Translations under genes and position numbers: made by a program
The notes under the pieces: generated by a model
Databases searched by the model: none
What the model was told of the DNA's origin: nothing
The model's input: the letters and a program-made list of their open reading frames with translations, nothing else
Source: Modestobacter sp. Leaf380
Lineage (GTDB): Bacteria; Actinomycetota; Actinomycetes; Mycobacteriales; Geodermatophilaceae
Direction: 5' to 3'
Assembly (NCBI RefSeq): GCF_001424485.1
Contig: NZ_LMQC01000019.1
Span: 496,001-560,000 of the forward strand
DNA: 64,000 bases
In this document: positions 44,322-53,475 of the stretch, one piece after another
Layout: every line of letters starts with the position of its first letter
How positions within the stretch are numbered: position 1 is the first letter of the stretch

Positions 44322-44690
44322 GCAGGCCTCTGAGCGGGTTTCTGAGCGGGCCTCTGGGGCCGCAGCCGGGGACCGCTCGGCCAGTGCGGCGAGGACCAGG
44401 CAGGCGACGGCACCGGCCAGGGCCAGCCGGCCGGGGGTCGCGTCCAGACCGCCCAGCAGGACGCCCACCGCGCCGACGGCCGCAGCCGCGGTGAGCAGCC
44501 GGGCGCGGCCGGTGCGCAGGGCCAGCGCGGCCAGCACCGCCGCACCCAGGACGGCGACCCGGGCCGGGTGGGCGGTCCCGGGCAGCACACCCCAGGGCAG
44601 GCCCGGGGACAGCACGCCGAGCACCCCGGCGACGGCGAGCAGCAGCCGGGCGCGCGGCCCGGCCGGGGCGTGACCCGCGGTGTCCGTCAC
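44310..44690 (-). CDS. Small membrane protein with four-residue C-terminal repeats
   Basis: A 126-aa protein with about four hydrophobic helices and a C-terminal tail EARSETRSEACSEA encoded by 12-bp repeats. No family recognised. The GTG overlaps the stop of the upstream gene (GTGA), so both form an operon. Confidence 0.65.
   Translation of the reverse strand: MTDTAGHAPAGPRARLLLAVAGVLGVLSPGLPWGVLPGTAHPARVAVLGAAVLAALALRTGRARLLTAAAAVGAVGVLLGGLDATPGRLALAGAVACLVLAALAERSPAAAPEARSETRSEACSEA
44312..44359. repeat. 12-bp tandem repeat, four units, across two stop codons
   Basis: Four 12-bp units (AGGCCTCTGAGC twice exactly, then GGGTTTCTGAGC and GGGCCTCTGGGG) cover the overlap of convergent genes. 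On the minus strand they encode a four-residue repeat; the SDR stop lies in the first unit. Confidence 0.8.
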
Positions 44691-45550
44691 TTCCGGCGGT
44701 CGTGCACCAGCCAGAGCGCACCGGCCGACAGCGCCACCCCGGCGGTCAACACGAAGCCCTGGTCGGTGGCCACGCCCGGGAGCACGACGAGCACCCAGAA
44801 CAGCAGCAGCCCGGCGCCGCCGGCCGCGCCGACCTGCCAGGCCTGGCGGCGGCTGAGCCCACCGCGGCTGGGCACGAACGGCACCAGGGCGACCAGCGCC
44901 GCCAGGGTCGCGAACCCCGACCAGGTGGGCAGCGCCGACCAGACCGAGGACCCGAGGCCGAAGGACAGCGACAGGCCCAGCTCCAGGACGACGAGACCCA
45001 GCACCCCGAGCACGGTGGCGGTCAGCGTGGCCCGGTCGGCTGGGGTGCGCTGCGAGGCGCTGACCCGGGGGGCGCGGCCGGTGTCGTGAGCCTGACCCTG
45101 GGCGCTGCCGACCGGGGCGCTGGGGTGCGGCGGGGGCTGCTCGCCCGGGAAGCCGGGGACCCAGTCCATCGGGCCGGTCGGCGCGGCCGGGTAGGCCGGG
45201 TCGTAGCCCTGCGGCAGCCGGTACTCCTGGGGCCCGGTCATCCCGGGCGGCGGACCCTGCGGACCGGTCGCGTGCGGGCCGGTCGCCTGCGGGCCGGGCG
45301 GGACGTGTCCCTGCGGGCCGGTGTGCTGCTGCCCCTGCCCCTGCCCCTGCCCCTGCTGACCGGGCCGCTGGCCCTGGTGTGCGGCGGGCTGCGGCGGCGG
45401 GCCCTGCGGGGGCAGGCCCTGGTGGAAGACCGGCTGCGAGGGCTGGTGCGGGTGCGCGCCGGTGGACGGGCCCTGGGCTGCGGGCAGCTGCGCGGTGCGC
45501 GGGTCCTGCGGCCCGTCGGCCGGCGGGGGCGGGTAGGGCGGCTGGCTCAC
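44687..45550 (-). CDS. Pro/Gln-rich membrane protein, function unknown
   Basis: A 287-aa protein. The first about 160 residues are low-complexity Pro/Gln/Gly (GQQGQGQGQGQQ, PPQGPPPQP), and the last about 110 form four transmembrane helices. Such architecture is common in actinobacterial envelope proteins of unknown role. GTG start with GAGGAG 5-6 nt upstream. Confidence 0.75.
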   Translation of the reverse strand: MSQPPYPPPPADGPQDPRTAQLPAAQGPSTGAHPHQPSQPVFHQGLPPQGPPPQPAAHQGQRPGQQGQGQGQGQQHTGPQGHVPPGPQATGPHATGPQGPPPGMTGPQEYRLPQGYDPAYPAAPTGPMDWVPGFPGEQPPPHPSAPVGSAQGQAHDTGRAPRVSASQRTPADRATLTATVLGVLGLVVLELGLSLSFGLGSSVWSALPTWSGFATLAALVALVPFVPSRGGLSRRQAWQVGAAGGAGLLLFWVLVVLPGVATDQGFVLTAGVALSAGALWLVHDRRK

Positions 45551-45847
45551 GGTTCTCCTCGGTGCGGTCGGGCAGCGGTCGGTCGACGGGGCAGGTCGGC
45601 GGGGTGGCCGACGGGTCGGTCGGACGGTCCCCCGTGGACACCGGCGCCCGGACCGGGTCGTCGGCCACCGTATCGGCGGGCTGGTGGGGGTCGGGGGACC
45701 CGCCGGGGTGGGTCGCCCGAGCCCCCGGCCTGCCGTGGCCCGCCGGGCACCCCGGCCGTCACCCCGACAGCCACCCCGACCGCCAGACCCCACCGGCCGG
45801 CCCGCGCGACCGGGCGGGACCCCGTGCACCCGCCTAGGGTCGCCGAC
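45551..45847. other. Divergent intergenic region upstream of cinA
   Basis: About 300 bp between the divergent membrane-protein and cinA genes. Apart from a TAGGGT hexamer (45835-45840) 7 nt before the cinA GTG, a leaderless-type -10, I see no gene, RNA or palindrome of note. Confidence 0.5.
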
Positions 45848-47125
45848 GTGGGAGCGCGCGCGGGCATCGTGGTCACCGGCACCGAGGTGCTCACCGGGCG
45901 GGTGACCGACCGCAACGGCCCCTGGCTGGCCGAGCAGCTGCGCACCCTGGGCGTCGACGTCGGCCAGGTGGTGGTGGTCGGCGACCGGCCCGAGGACCTG
46001 GCCTCCGCGCTGCGGTTCCTGGCCGCCACCAACGACCTCGTCTTCACCTCCGGGGGGCTCGGTCCGACCGCCGACGACCTCACCGCCCAGGTCGTGGGCG
46101 ACACCCAGGGCCGGCCCAGCGCGGTCGACGAGGCCCTGGCCGACCGGATCGGCGCCATCGTCGACCGGCTGATGGCCCGCCGCGGCTGGCGGGTCGACCC
46201 GGAGGCGACGCTGGCCGGCACCCGCAAGCAGGCGCAGGTGCCCCACGGAGCACTGGTGCTCGAACCGGTCGGCACGGCGCCCGGTCTCGTCGTCCCTCCC
46301 GCCGAGGGTGACGGCCCGCCGGTGGTCGTGCTGCCCGGCCCGCCGCCGGAGCTGCAGGCCATGTGGCCCGCCGCCCTGGCGGCCGAGCCGGTCCGCGCCG
46401 TGCTGGCCCGGGCCACCGAGCTCCGCCAGGACACCCTGCGGCTGTGGGGCACCCCGGAGTCCGAGCTGGCCGCCACCCTGCGCCGGATCGACGACCAGCT
46501 CACCGGCCTGGAGGTCACCACGTGCCTGCGGGACGGCGAGCTGGAGATCGTCACCCGCTACGCCCCCGACGCCGCCGACGCCTACGCCCGGCTGGTGGAC
46601 GCCGTCCGCGGTGACTTCGGCGGCACGCTGTTCAGCGAGGGCGAGGACGTCGACACCCTGGTCACCCGCGCGCTGGCCGACCACGGCTGGACCGTCGCCA
46701 CCGCCGAGTCCTGCACCGGCGGCCTGCTCGCCGCCCGGCTCACCGGCCGTCCCGGCGCCTCGTCGGCCGTGCTCGGCGGGGTGGTCGCCTACGCGAACAC
46801 CGCCAAGGAGCAGCTGCTCGACGTCCCGGTGGCGCTGCTGGAGGCGCACGGTGCGGTCAGCCCCGAGGTGGCCCGCGCCCTCGCCGAGGGTGCCCGCTCC
46901 CGGTTCGGTGCCGACGTCGGCATCGGCGTCACCGGAATCGCCGGCCCCGGCGGTGGGACGGCGGACAAGCCCGTCGGCACCGTCCACCTGGTCGCGGTCG
47001 GCCCGGACGGCGTCGCCTCCCGCTCGCTGGTCGTGCCCGGGGACCGCACCGCCTTCCGCACCCGCACGGTCACCGTGGGCATGCAGGTGCTGCGCTCGCT
47101 CCTGCTCGGCGGTCCGCCGGCATGA
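45848..47125 (+). CDS. cinA: CinA-family protein (CinA/PncC two-domain)
   Basis: A 425-aa protein with an N-terminal molybdopterin-binding-like (COG1058) domain, GIVVTGTEVLTGRVTDRNG and FTSGGLGPTADD, and a C-terminal nicotinamide-nucleotide amidohydrolase domain with TAESCTGGLLAARLT and GIAGPGGGTADKPVGTV. CinA participates in NMN/ADP-ribose salvage and, in some bacteria, competence. The start GTG is preceded by TAGGGT at a leaderless-promoter distance. Confidence 0.93.
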   Translation: MGARAGIVVTGTEVLTGRVTDRNGPWLAEQLRTLGVDVGQVVVVGDRPEDLASALRFLAATNDLVFTSGGLGPTADDLTAQVVGDTQGRPSAVDEALADRIGAIVDRLMARRGWRVDPEATLAGTRKQAQVPHGALVLEPVGTAPGLVVPPAEGDGPPVVVLPGPPPELQAMWPAALAAEPVRAVLARATELRQDTLRLWGTPESELAATLRRIDDQLTGLEVTTCLRDGELEIVTRYAPDAADAYARLVDAVRGDFGGTLFSEGEDVDTLVTRALADHGWTVATAESCTGGLLAARLTGRPGASSAVLGGVVAYANTAKEQLLDVPVALLEAHGAVSPEVARALAEGARSRFGADVGIGVTGIAGPGGGTADKPVGTVHLVAVGPDGVASRSLVVPGDRTAFRTRTVTVGMQVLRSLLLGGPPA

Positions 47126-47129
47126 CCGC

Positions 47130-47143
47130 GTTCCACGTGGAAC
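47130..47143. promoter_or_regulatory. Putative parS site (ParB binding), perfect palindrome
   Basis: Second exact GTTCCACGTGGAAC, in the 40-bp gap between cinA and the SRPBCC gene, 33.2 kb from the first copy. Intergenic placement of both copies supports a selected function. Confidence 0.8.
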
Positions 47144-47165
47144 CGACCCGGGCACAGCACCGGTC

Positions 47166-47555
47166 ATGACGACGCTGAGCACCCACGCGACCGGCACCGT
47201 GGACCCCGACGAGGCCTGGTCGCGGTACCTGCTGCCCGCCCGCTGGTCGGAGTGGTCCCCGCAGATCCGCTCCGTGGACGCCACCGCCGACCAGATCGCC
47301 CCCGGGGTGACCGGCCGGGTGCACGGGCCGCTGGGTGTGGCCGTGCCCTTCGTCGTCGACTCGGTCGACGAGGCGGCCCGCGAGTGGGTGTGGACCGTCC
47401 GCGTCGGCCCGACGTCGATGACGCTGGTGCACTGGGTCCGCCCCGGCCCCGGCGGTGGGACGACGACCGGCCTGCGGGCCAGCGGCCCCGCCCCGCTGAT
47501 CGTGGGCTACCTGCCGCTGGCCCAGCTGGCGCTGCAGAAGCTGGTCCGCAGCTGA
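47166..47555 (+). CDS. SRPBCC-family protein
   Basis: A 129-aa single-domain START-like protein: ATGTVDPDEAWSRYLLPARWSEWSPQI at the N-terminus (the typical SRPBCC helix with W-x-x-WSP), a beta sheet, and a C-terminal helix LAQLALQKLV. Ligand unknown. Its TGA is inside CTGA, and the lycopene-cyclase frame begins directly there, suggesting an operon with that gene. Confidence 0.8.
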   Translation: MTTLSTHATGTVDPDEAWSRYLLPARWSEWSPQIRSVDATADQIAPGVTGRVHGPLGVAVPFVVDSVDEAAREWVWTVRVGPTSMTLVHWVRPGPGGGTTTGLRASGPAPLIVGYLPLAQLALQKLVRS

Positions 47556-48736
47556 ACCCGCCCGACGTCCTGGTGCTGGGGGCCGGTCCTGCCGGCCTGG
47601 CCACCGCCGTCGCCTGTGCTGCGCGCGGGCTGACCACGACGGTGCTGGCGCCGTCGTCCCGACCGTGGACGCCGACCTACGGCGCCTGGGCCGATGAGCT
47701 GGAGCCCGCACTGGACCGGTTGGGCGTCGTCCCCGGGGACGCGGCCCGGGTGTACGACGCGACGGTCGTGCGCACCCGGCGGGCCGGCGAGCAGCGACTG
47801 GGCCGGCGCTACGCCCGGCTGCGGGAGGGCGTGCTGCACGCCGAGCTGACCCGCCGGGCCGAGGAGCTGGGCGTGGTCCGGGAGACCGGCAGCGCCCGGG
47901 GCGTGGACGCCGACGGCGACCCGGCCACCGTCTGGCTCGCCGACGGCCGACGGCTGACCGCTCGGGTGGTGGTCGACGCCCGCGGCTCGCTGCCCGGCAC
48001 CGCCCAGCAGCGCGCGTGGGGGGAGCTGGTCGCAGGTCCCGCCGAGGAGCTGGTGCCCGCGGGGACGGCACTGCTGATGGACTGGTCGGCTCTGCGTGGC
48101 GACGACGAGCGCGTGCCGCTGTTCCTCTACGGGCTGCCCCGGGAGGACGGCACCACGCTGCTGGAGGCCACCTCGCTGGCCGCCCGGCCCCCGGTGTCGC
48201 TGGAGCGGCTGCGTCTGGCACTGCACCGGGTGCTCGACCGGGCGGGGCTGCGGGTGGTGGGGGAGCCGGAGCGGGTGGCGATCGCGCTGGACGCCCCGGC
48301 CCGGTCGCACTCCGACGCGGTGCCGGTGGGTGCGGCCGCCGGGATGGTGCACCCGGCGACGGGCTACAGCGTGGCGTCGTCCCTGGCGCTGGCGCCGGTG
48401 GTGGCTGCGGCGCTGGCCTCCGGCGGGCTGGACGCCGTGCGGCGCGCCGTCCGGACGCCCCGGCGGCGGGCGACCGCGGCCCTGCTGGCGGCGGGCCGGG
48501 AGGCGTTGCTGCCGTTGGACGCCGGGGCCACCGACGACTTCTTCGCCGGCTTCTTCGCCCTGCCCGAGGACGCCTGGGCCGCCTACCTGTCGACCGACTC
48601 CGGGCCCGGTGCGGTGGCGGCGGCGATGGCCCGCTCCTTCACCGGTGCGGCCCCGGCGATGCGGCTGCACCTGGTGGCCAGCACGGTGTCGACCGCGACA
48701 CGACCGGCCCGCCGGGCCCTGCGCCGTCGGGGTTGA
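47552..48736 (+). CDS. Lycopene cyclase family protein (CrtL-like)
   Basis: About 394 aa, FAD/NAD-binding. Motifs: VLGAGPAGLA, PTYGAWADEL, MDWS, LEATSLA, PVGAAAGMVHPATGYSV and FFAGFFALPEDAW, the diagnostic set of CrtL/CrtY lycopene beta-cyclases. It would close the ionone ring of carotenoids. No ATG, GTG or TTG lies before the first beta-strand: the first GTG (47573) removes part of it, whereas a CTG at 47552 overlaps the upstream stop as CTGA. I favour the CTG. No other carotenoid gene is in the window. Confidence 0.85.
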   Translation: MNPPDVLVLGAGPAGLATAVACAARGLTTTVLAPSSRPWTPTYGAWADELEPALDRLGVVPGDAARVYDATVVRTRRAGEQRLGRRYARLREGVLHAELTRRAEELGVVRETGSARGVDADGDPATVWLADGRRLTARVVVDARGSLPGTAQQRAWGELVAGPAEELVPAGTALLMDWSALRGDDERVPLFLYGLPREDGTTLLEATSLAARPPVSLERLRLALHRVLDRAGLRVVGEPERVAIALDAPARSHSDAVPVGAAAGMVHPATGYSVASSLALAPVVAAALASGGLDAVRRAVRTPRRRATAALLAAGREALLPLDAGATDDFFAGFFALPEDAWAAYLSTDSGPGAVAAAMARSFTGAAPAMRLHLVASTVSTATRPARRALRRRG

Positions 48737-48764
48737 GCGGGCGACGCTCCGTACGGTGCAGGGC

Positions 48765-50414
48765 ATGAGCAGCGCCCCCGCGGACACGCACGAGGTCACC
48801 AACCAGGTGCCGCCACTGGTCGGGCACGACCCCATCGCCGGGGACACCGTGCTGGTCGAGGCGTGCCTGCGGCACGCCGACGCGCTGACCCTGGACTCGC
48901 TGGAGGACCTGGGGACGGTCGCGGGCAGCGAGCAGGCCCAGGAGTGGGGTCGGCTGGCGAACGAGAACCCGCCGCGGCTGCGCACCCACGACCGCACCGG
49001 CCACCGGGTCGACGAGGTCGAGTTCCACCCGGCCTGGCACGAGCTGATGCGCACCGCGGTCGAGCACGGCCTGGCCGGGGCGCCGTGGGCGTTGGCGTCG
49101 GACGCCGAGCACCCGGACCCGCACGCCCACGTGCGCCGCGCGGTGGGCTACCTGGGCTGGACCCAGGTCGACATGGGGCACGGCTGCCCGGTGACGATGA
49201 CGTACGCCGCCGTCCCCGCGGTGCGGCGGGCGCCCGAGCTGGCCGCGGTGTTCGAGGCGGGGCTGACCAGCACCGCCTACGAGCCCGGGCTGGTCGACCC
49301 CCGGCTGAAGGCGGGCCTGGTGGCCGGGATGGGGATGACGGAGAAGCAGGGCGGCTCCGACGTCCGGGTCAACACCACCCGCGCGGTCGCCAACAGCGAC
49401 GGCACCTACTCCCTGACCGGGCACAAGTGGTTCACCTCGGCGCCGATGAGCGACGTCTTCCTGGTGCTCGGGCAGCTGGAGGAGGGTGTGTCCTGCTTCC
49501 TGGTGCCGCGGATGCTGCCCGACGGTGACCGCAACGTGTTCCGGCTGCAGCGGCTCAAGGACAAGCTGGGCGACCGGTCCAACGCCAGCAGCGAGGTCGA
49601 GTTCGCCGGCACGACCGGCTGGCTGCTGGGGGAGCCGGGTCGGGGGGTGCCGGCGATCCTGGAGATGGTCAACACGACCCGGTTGGACTGCGTGCTCGGC
49701 TCGGCGGCCACGGTGCGGGCGTCGCTGACCCAGGCGCTGCACCACGCCCGGCACCGGTCGGCGTTCGGTGCCCGGCTGGTGGACCAGCCGCTGATGCAGA
49801 ACGTGCTGGCCGACCTGGCGGTGGAGAGCGAGGCCGCGACGGCGCTGGCGGTCCGGCTGGCTGCTGCGCAGGACGCCGGGGAGACCGACTTCCTGCGGCT
49901 GGCCGGGGCGGCGGCGAAGTTCTTCGTCTGCAAGCGCACCCCCGGCGTCGTCGCGGAGGCCCTGGAGGTGCTGGGTGGCAACGGCTACGTGGAGGAGTCG
50001 CTGATGCCGCGGCTGTACCGGCAGGCGCCGCTGAACTCGATCTGGGAGGGCTCGGGCAACGTCATCGCGCTGGACGTGCTGCGCGCGATGGACCGCCGCT
50101 CGGAGTCCGCCGCCGCGGTGCTGGCCGAGGTCGAGGCCGCCGTCGGCGCGGACGACCGGTACGACGCCGCGGTCGCCCGGTTGCACGCCGAGCTCGCCGA
50201 CCACGAGCAGATGGAGGTGCGCGCCCGCCGGATCGCCGGCCTGCTGGCCCAGTGCCTGCAGGGCTCGCTGCTGCTGCAGCACGCCCCCGGCTCCGTCGCA
50301 GATGCGTTCTGCGCCACCCGCCTGGGCGGCGACTGGGGCTCGGTGCTGGGCACGCTGCCCGCCGGGACGGCGGTCGCGGAGATCGTGGACCGCGCGGTGG
50401 TCGCCCCGGCCTGA
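48765..50414 (+). CDS. Acyl-CoA dehydrogenase, AidB-like
   Basis: A 549-aa flavoprotein matching the AidB branch in length and order: GCPVTMTYAAVPA, GMGMTEKQGGSDVR, TGHKWFTSAP, then the helical domain with VLGGNGYVEES and SIWEGSGNVIALDVLR, where the catalytic Glu of the family sits. AidB protects against alkylation damage or oxidises acyl-CoA. TACGGT lies 7 nt upstream of the ATG. Confidence 0.88.
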   Translation: MSSAPADTHEVTNQVPPLVGHDPIAGDTVLVEACLRHADALTLDSLEDLGTVAGSEQAQEWGRLANENPPRLRTHDRTGHRVDEVEFHPAWHELMRTAVEHGLAGAPWALASDAEHPDPHAHVRRAVGYLGWTQVDMGHGCPVTMTYAAVPAVRRAPELAAVFEAGLTSTAYEPGLVDPRLKAGLVAGMGMTEKQGGSDVRVNTTRAVANSDGTYSLTGHKWFTSAPMSDVFLVLGQLEEGVSCFLVPRMLPDGDRNVFRLQRLKDKLGDRSNASSEVEFAGTTGWLLGEPGRGVPAILEMVNTTRLDCVLGSAATVRASLTQALHHARHRSAFGARLVDQPLMQNVLADLAVESEAATALAVRLAAAQDAGETDFLRLAGAAAKFFVCKRTPGVVAEALEVLGGNGYVEESLMPRLYRQAPLNSIWEGSGNVIALDVLRAMDRRSESAAAVLAEVEAAVGADDRYDAAVARLHAELADHEQMEVRARRIAGLLAQCLQGSLLLQHAPGSVADAFCATRLGGDWGSVLGTLPAGTAVAEIVDRAVVAPA

Positions 50415-50421
50415 GCCCGGG

Positions 50422-51816
50422 TCAGCCCAGCAGGGCAGTACGGGGCCACCCGACGACGATCTCGCTCCCGCCCTCGCGGCGGGTCCGCCATCGGTGGTCG
50501 TCGGGGTCCCAGGTGACGGAGAACCCGTGGTGCACCTTGGTGTGGTGCCGCTCGCACAGCAACGCGGTGTTCTCGACCGACGTCTCCCCGTGGTCGGCCA
50601 CCCACTCGCGGACGTGGTGGGCGTCGCACCACCAGGTGGGTGCGTGGCAGCCGGCGAAGACGCAGCCGCCGTCGCGGGCCTCGGCCGCCTTCCGGATGTG
50701 CGCGGGCACCAGGCGCTGGGCCCGTCCCACGTTCAGCGGCATCCCGTCGGGTCCGAAGAGGACCCGGGTGACGATCGAGTCGCAGGACAGCTGCTGGACG
50801 ACGGTGTTCGACACCGTCTGCCCGGAGCCGAGCCGGGCGGCGTCGCGGACCAGGTCGGTGTCGAGCAGGTCCTCGGCGGAGACGGTGGCGGCGACCTGGG
50901 CGCGGTGCTTGCGCAGCACCGGGACGTCGTCGCTGCACGCGAGCTGGACGTCGGCCAGCTGGACGAGGGCGTCGCCCATCTGCTGGGCGTGGCTGCGGTC
51001 GTCGTCGGCGACCCGGCCGGCCTGCTGGAAGGCGGTCAGCACGGTGGCCACCTTCTCGAAGCCGAGGGCGTCCAGGCGGCCGTGGATGCTGCCGCCGCCG
51101 CCGGGCGAGGGGGTCAGGTGCAGCTCGCGCTGCCGGGTGGGGTCGGGCTCGGGGCCGTCCGGGTCGATCCAGTCGAGCAGCCGCCTGGTGACGGCGGTGA
51201 GCGTTCCTGGTGCGGTGCCGGTGGCGGTCCCGAGCAGGGTGCGCTCGACCGCGGTGACGTCGGCGCCCATGGCCTCCGCGGCCGACAGCCGGGCGGGCGT
51301 GGCCACCGCGGCGACGACCGCGGTCTGGTCGGGGGTGACCCGGCCCTCCGCGGCGGCCGCGGCCCAGTCCGCCAGCCGTTCCAGGGTGCGGCCGGCCCGG
51401 ACGGTGCGCGCCGCGGTGGCCGGTGAGACGTTGAGGTGGCCGACCTGCCAGGCGGCCATCGACCGGTGGCCGTCGAACTCGGCGGCCTGGGCGCACTCGG
51501 CGGCACGCACGGCCCGGGCCCGGGCGGTGTCGATGACGCTCTGCAACCTGGTGAGCCCGCGCACCCGGGCGAGCAGCGCCGGCGCCTCCAGGGCGGGACC
51601 ACCGACCGGTGGCTCAGGGTCCACCAGGCCCAGCGCGCCGGCCAGGACGGCGGCGACGTCGGCCGGGAGCTCGAGCGACAGCTGCCGGGCTGCGTCGCGG
51701 GCGGCCGCCCGCTCGGTCGCCCGCCGCTCGGCCAGCGCCACATCGTCCTCACCCCACGGCTGCCAGACGTCGGGGGAGGTGTCCGGGGCGGTGCTGCAGC
51801 TCTGGTCCAGACCCAC
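50422..51816 (-). CDS. DUF222 + HNH endonuclease (13E12-type repeat protein)
   Basis: A 464-aa protein: an N-terminal DUF222 region (about residues 40-320) and a C-terminal HNH nuclease (WWCDAHHVREW, ENTALLCERHHTKVHHG) with its zinc-binding Cys pair in GCVFAGC. Such proteins occur in many copies in actinobacterial genomes (mycobacterial 13E12 family) and may be selfish elements or phage/plasmid-related nucleases; no inverted repeats or transposase are visible. It converges with the AidB gene. Confidence 0.88.
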   Translation of the reverse strand: MGLDQSCSTAPDTSPDVWQPWGEDDVALAERRATERAAARDAARQLSLELPADVAAVLAGALGLVDPEPPVGGPALEAPALLARVRGLTRLQSVIDTARARAVRAAECAQAAEFDGHRSMAAWQVGHLNVSPATAARTVRAGRTLERLADWAAAAAEGRVTPDQTAVVAAVATPARLSAAEAMGADVTAVERTLLGTATGTAPGTLTAVTRRLLDWIDPDGPEPDPTRQRELHLTPSPGGGGSIHGRLDALGFEKVATVLTAFQQAGRVADDDRSHAQQMGDALVQLADVQLACSDDVPVLRKHRAQVAATVSAEDLLDTDLVRDAARLGSGQTVSNTVVQQLSCDSIVTRVLFGPDGMPLNVGRAQRLVPAHIRKAAEARDGGCVFAGCHAPTWWCDAHHVREWVADHGETSVENTALLCERHHTKVHHGFSVTWDPDDHRWRTRREGGSEIVVGWPRTALLG

Positions 51817-52260
51817 CGCTCCGCCTCCTCCTCAACTCGAACACCTGTACGAAGAGTACCGCGTCCGGAGCGGCGGGACAAGACGAAATGCCAGCTCAGA
51901 GCCCTGTCACGCTCGACCAGGCAGGCGTGGGACCGCGCTCCGAGACGCCGTGCGTGACGCTCGGGTCGGGTCGGGTCGGGTCGGGTCGGTGCTGTGGGGT
52001 CGGCCCCGGCCACCCAGCGCATCAGCCGTTCGTCACCGAGACCGGCGCCGCTCGTCACCGACCGGCCTGGCCTGTGACCTCCGGGGCGGACCATCGGTCC
52101 TGAACGGCCGGATCGCGCGCGGCGGGGTGGGCAGGGCGAGGGTCTGGCCGGCGGCGCCGGCGGTGCGGCCCCACAGCGAGCCCCGCCTAGCAGGAGGGCA
52201 GCGGCGGGGGTCACGCCCGCGAGGCGGTCGTCCCGCCCCTCGGCTGGGAACCTGGAGCGG
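51817..52260. other. 444-bp intergenic region, no gene seen
   Basis: Between the divergent HNH gene and DUF1992 gene. It holds a TCGGG tandem repeat (see next entry) and TA-containing hexamers near 51845-51870 that could be the HNH promoter. Open frames across it have no recognisable protein. I see no RNA gene. Confidence 0.6.
51961..51989. repeat. TCGGG tandem repeat (five and a partial sixth)
   Basis: Five exact TCGGG units and a partial sixth. The five GGG runs with 2-nt loops form a classical G-quadruplex pattern on the plus strand. Confidence 0.8.
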
Positions 52261-52737
52261 GTGACGCAGCGCAAGCCGGAGGGCATGCCCTTCGAGACCT
52301 GGGTGGAGCACCAGATCCGCACGGCCGCCGAGCGCGGCGACCTGACCGACCTGCCGCTGTCGGGCAAGCCGCTGCCGCGCCGGGACGGGCCGGAGGACTC
52401 CTACGCCTGGGCGCTGTCCTGGGCGCGTCGGCAGGAGCCGGACGCGAACTTCCTGCCGCCGTCCCTGGCGCTGCGCCGGGAGTACGACGACCTGCCCGCG
52501 CGCCTGCTGGAGCTGACCAGCGAGGAGCGGGTCCGGGCCGCGATCGGTGAGTTCAACGACCGGGTGGCGGCGGCCTGGCGGCAGCCGCTGGACGGGCCGC
52601 CGATCGTCGTCCCGATGCGGGAGGAGGAGCCCGCGGTGGAGGCCTGGCGGGCCTCGCGCCCCCCGGAGCCCGAGCCGGTACCGGCACCGGTCGACCCGCC
52701 TCGCCGGGTCTCCCGGTGGCGCCGCCGACCCCGGTGA
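52261..52737 (+). CDS. DUF1992 (DnaJC28-like) protein
   Basis: A 158-aa protein with the DUF1992 signature near the N-terminus: WVEHQIRTAAERGDLTDLPLSGKPLP, then a helical segment with LPPSLALRREYDDLPARL. The tail is Pro/Arg-rich. The role in bacteria is unknown; in eukaryotes the domain occurs with J-proteins. GTG start. Confidence 0.83.
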   Translation: MTQRKPEGMPFETWVEHQIRTAAERGDLTDLPLSGKPLPRRDGPEDSYAWALSWARRQEPDANFLPPSLALRREYDDLPARLLELTSEERVRAAIGEFNDRVAAAWRQPLDGPPIVVPMREEEPAVEAWRASRPPEPEPVPAPVDPPRRVSRWRRRPR

Positions 52738-52800
52738 CGGAGGACGACGCGCTGGTCGGGCTCACGGCTCTCAGCGGCGTCGCGGTCTAGCGTGGTCGTG

Positions 52801-53466
52801 ATGGCGATCGACGGACGGTGGCGTCTCAGCGCCCCGCAGCTCCCCGCGCAGGGGCCCGTCGTCCCCCCGGTGGTGACCCCGCGGCTGCGGCTGCGTCCGG
52901 TCCGCCCCGCGGACGGGGACGACGTCGTCGCGCTGCACGGGGACCCCGAGGTCATGCGCCACCTGGGCGGCGGCCGGCCGGTGCCCCCGGCCCGGGTCCG
53001 CGGCCTGGACCTGCCCCGGCTGCTGGCCGACTACGGCCCGGTGCCGCTGGGCTGCTGGGCCGCCGAGGACCGGGCCACCGACGAGTTCGTCGGCTGGTTC
53101 GAGCTGCGCCCCATGGTCGGCGGCAGCGCCGACGCCGTGGAGCTGGGCTACCGGCTGCGCCGTTCCGCCTGGGGGCGTGGGCTGGCCACCGAGGGCGCCC
53201 GCGCGCTGGTGGACGCCGTCTTCACCGCCACCGACGTCGACGAGGTCGTGGCCACCACGATGGCGGTCAACACCGGCTCCCGGCGGGTGATGGAGAAGGT
53301 CGGCCTGACCTGGCGCCGCACCTACACCGAGGAGTCCCCGGACCAGATCCCGGGGGCCGAGCACGGCGAGGTCGAGTACGCCCTCTCCCGGGAGGACTGG
53401 CGGCCGCTGCGCCCGCAGGCCTTCCACCGTCGCCAGCCCCGCCGCTGGCCCCCGCGCCGCGGCTGA
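52801..53466 (+). CDS. GNAT N-acetyltransferase (RimJ/RimL-like)
   Basis: A 221-aa acetyltransferase. The domain starts at TPRLRLRPVRPADGDDVVALHGD, the acetyl-CoA loop is in RRSAWGRGLATEGARALVD (near residue 120) and MAVNTGSRRVMEKVGL follows. Target unknown. ATG start; TAGCGT about 8 nt upstream. Confidence 0.85.
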   Translation: MAIDGRWRLSAPQLPAQGPVVPPVVTPRLRLRPVRPADGDDVVALHGDPEVMRHLGGGRPVPPARVRGLDLPRLLADYGPVPLGCWAAEDRATDEFVGWFELRPMVGGSADAVELGYRLRRSAWGRGLATEGARALVDAVFTATDVDEVVATTMAVNTGSRRVMEKVGLTWRRTYTEESPDQIPGAEHGEVEYALSREDWRPLRPQAFHRRQPRRWPPRRG

Positions 53467-53475
53467 GCGGACCGC

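Noticed and set aside
50422-51816. DUF222-HNH gene as an insertion sequence
   Set aside because: No flanking inverted repeats, target duplication or transposase were found.
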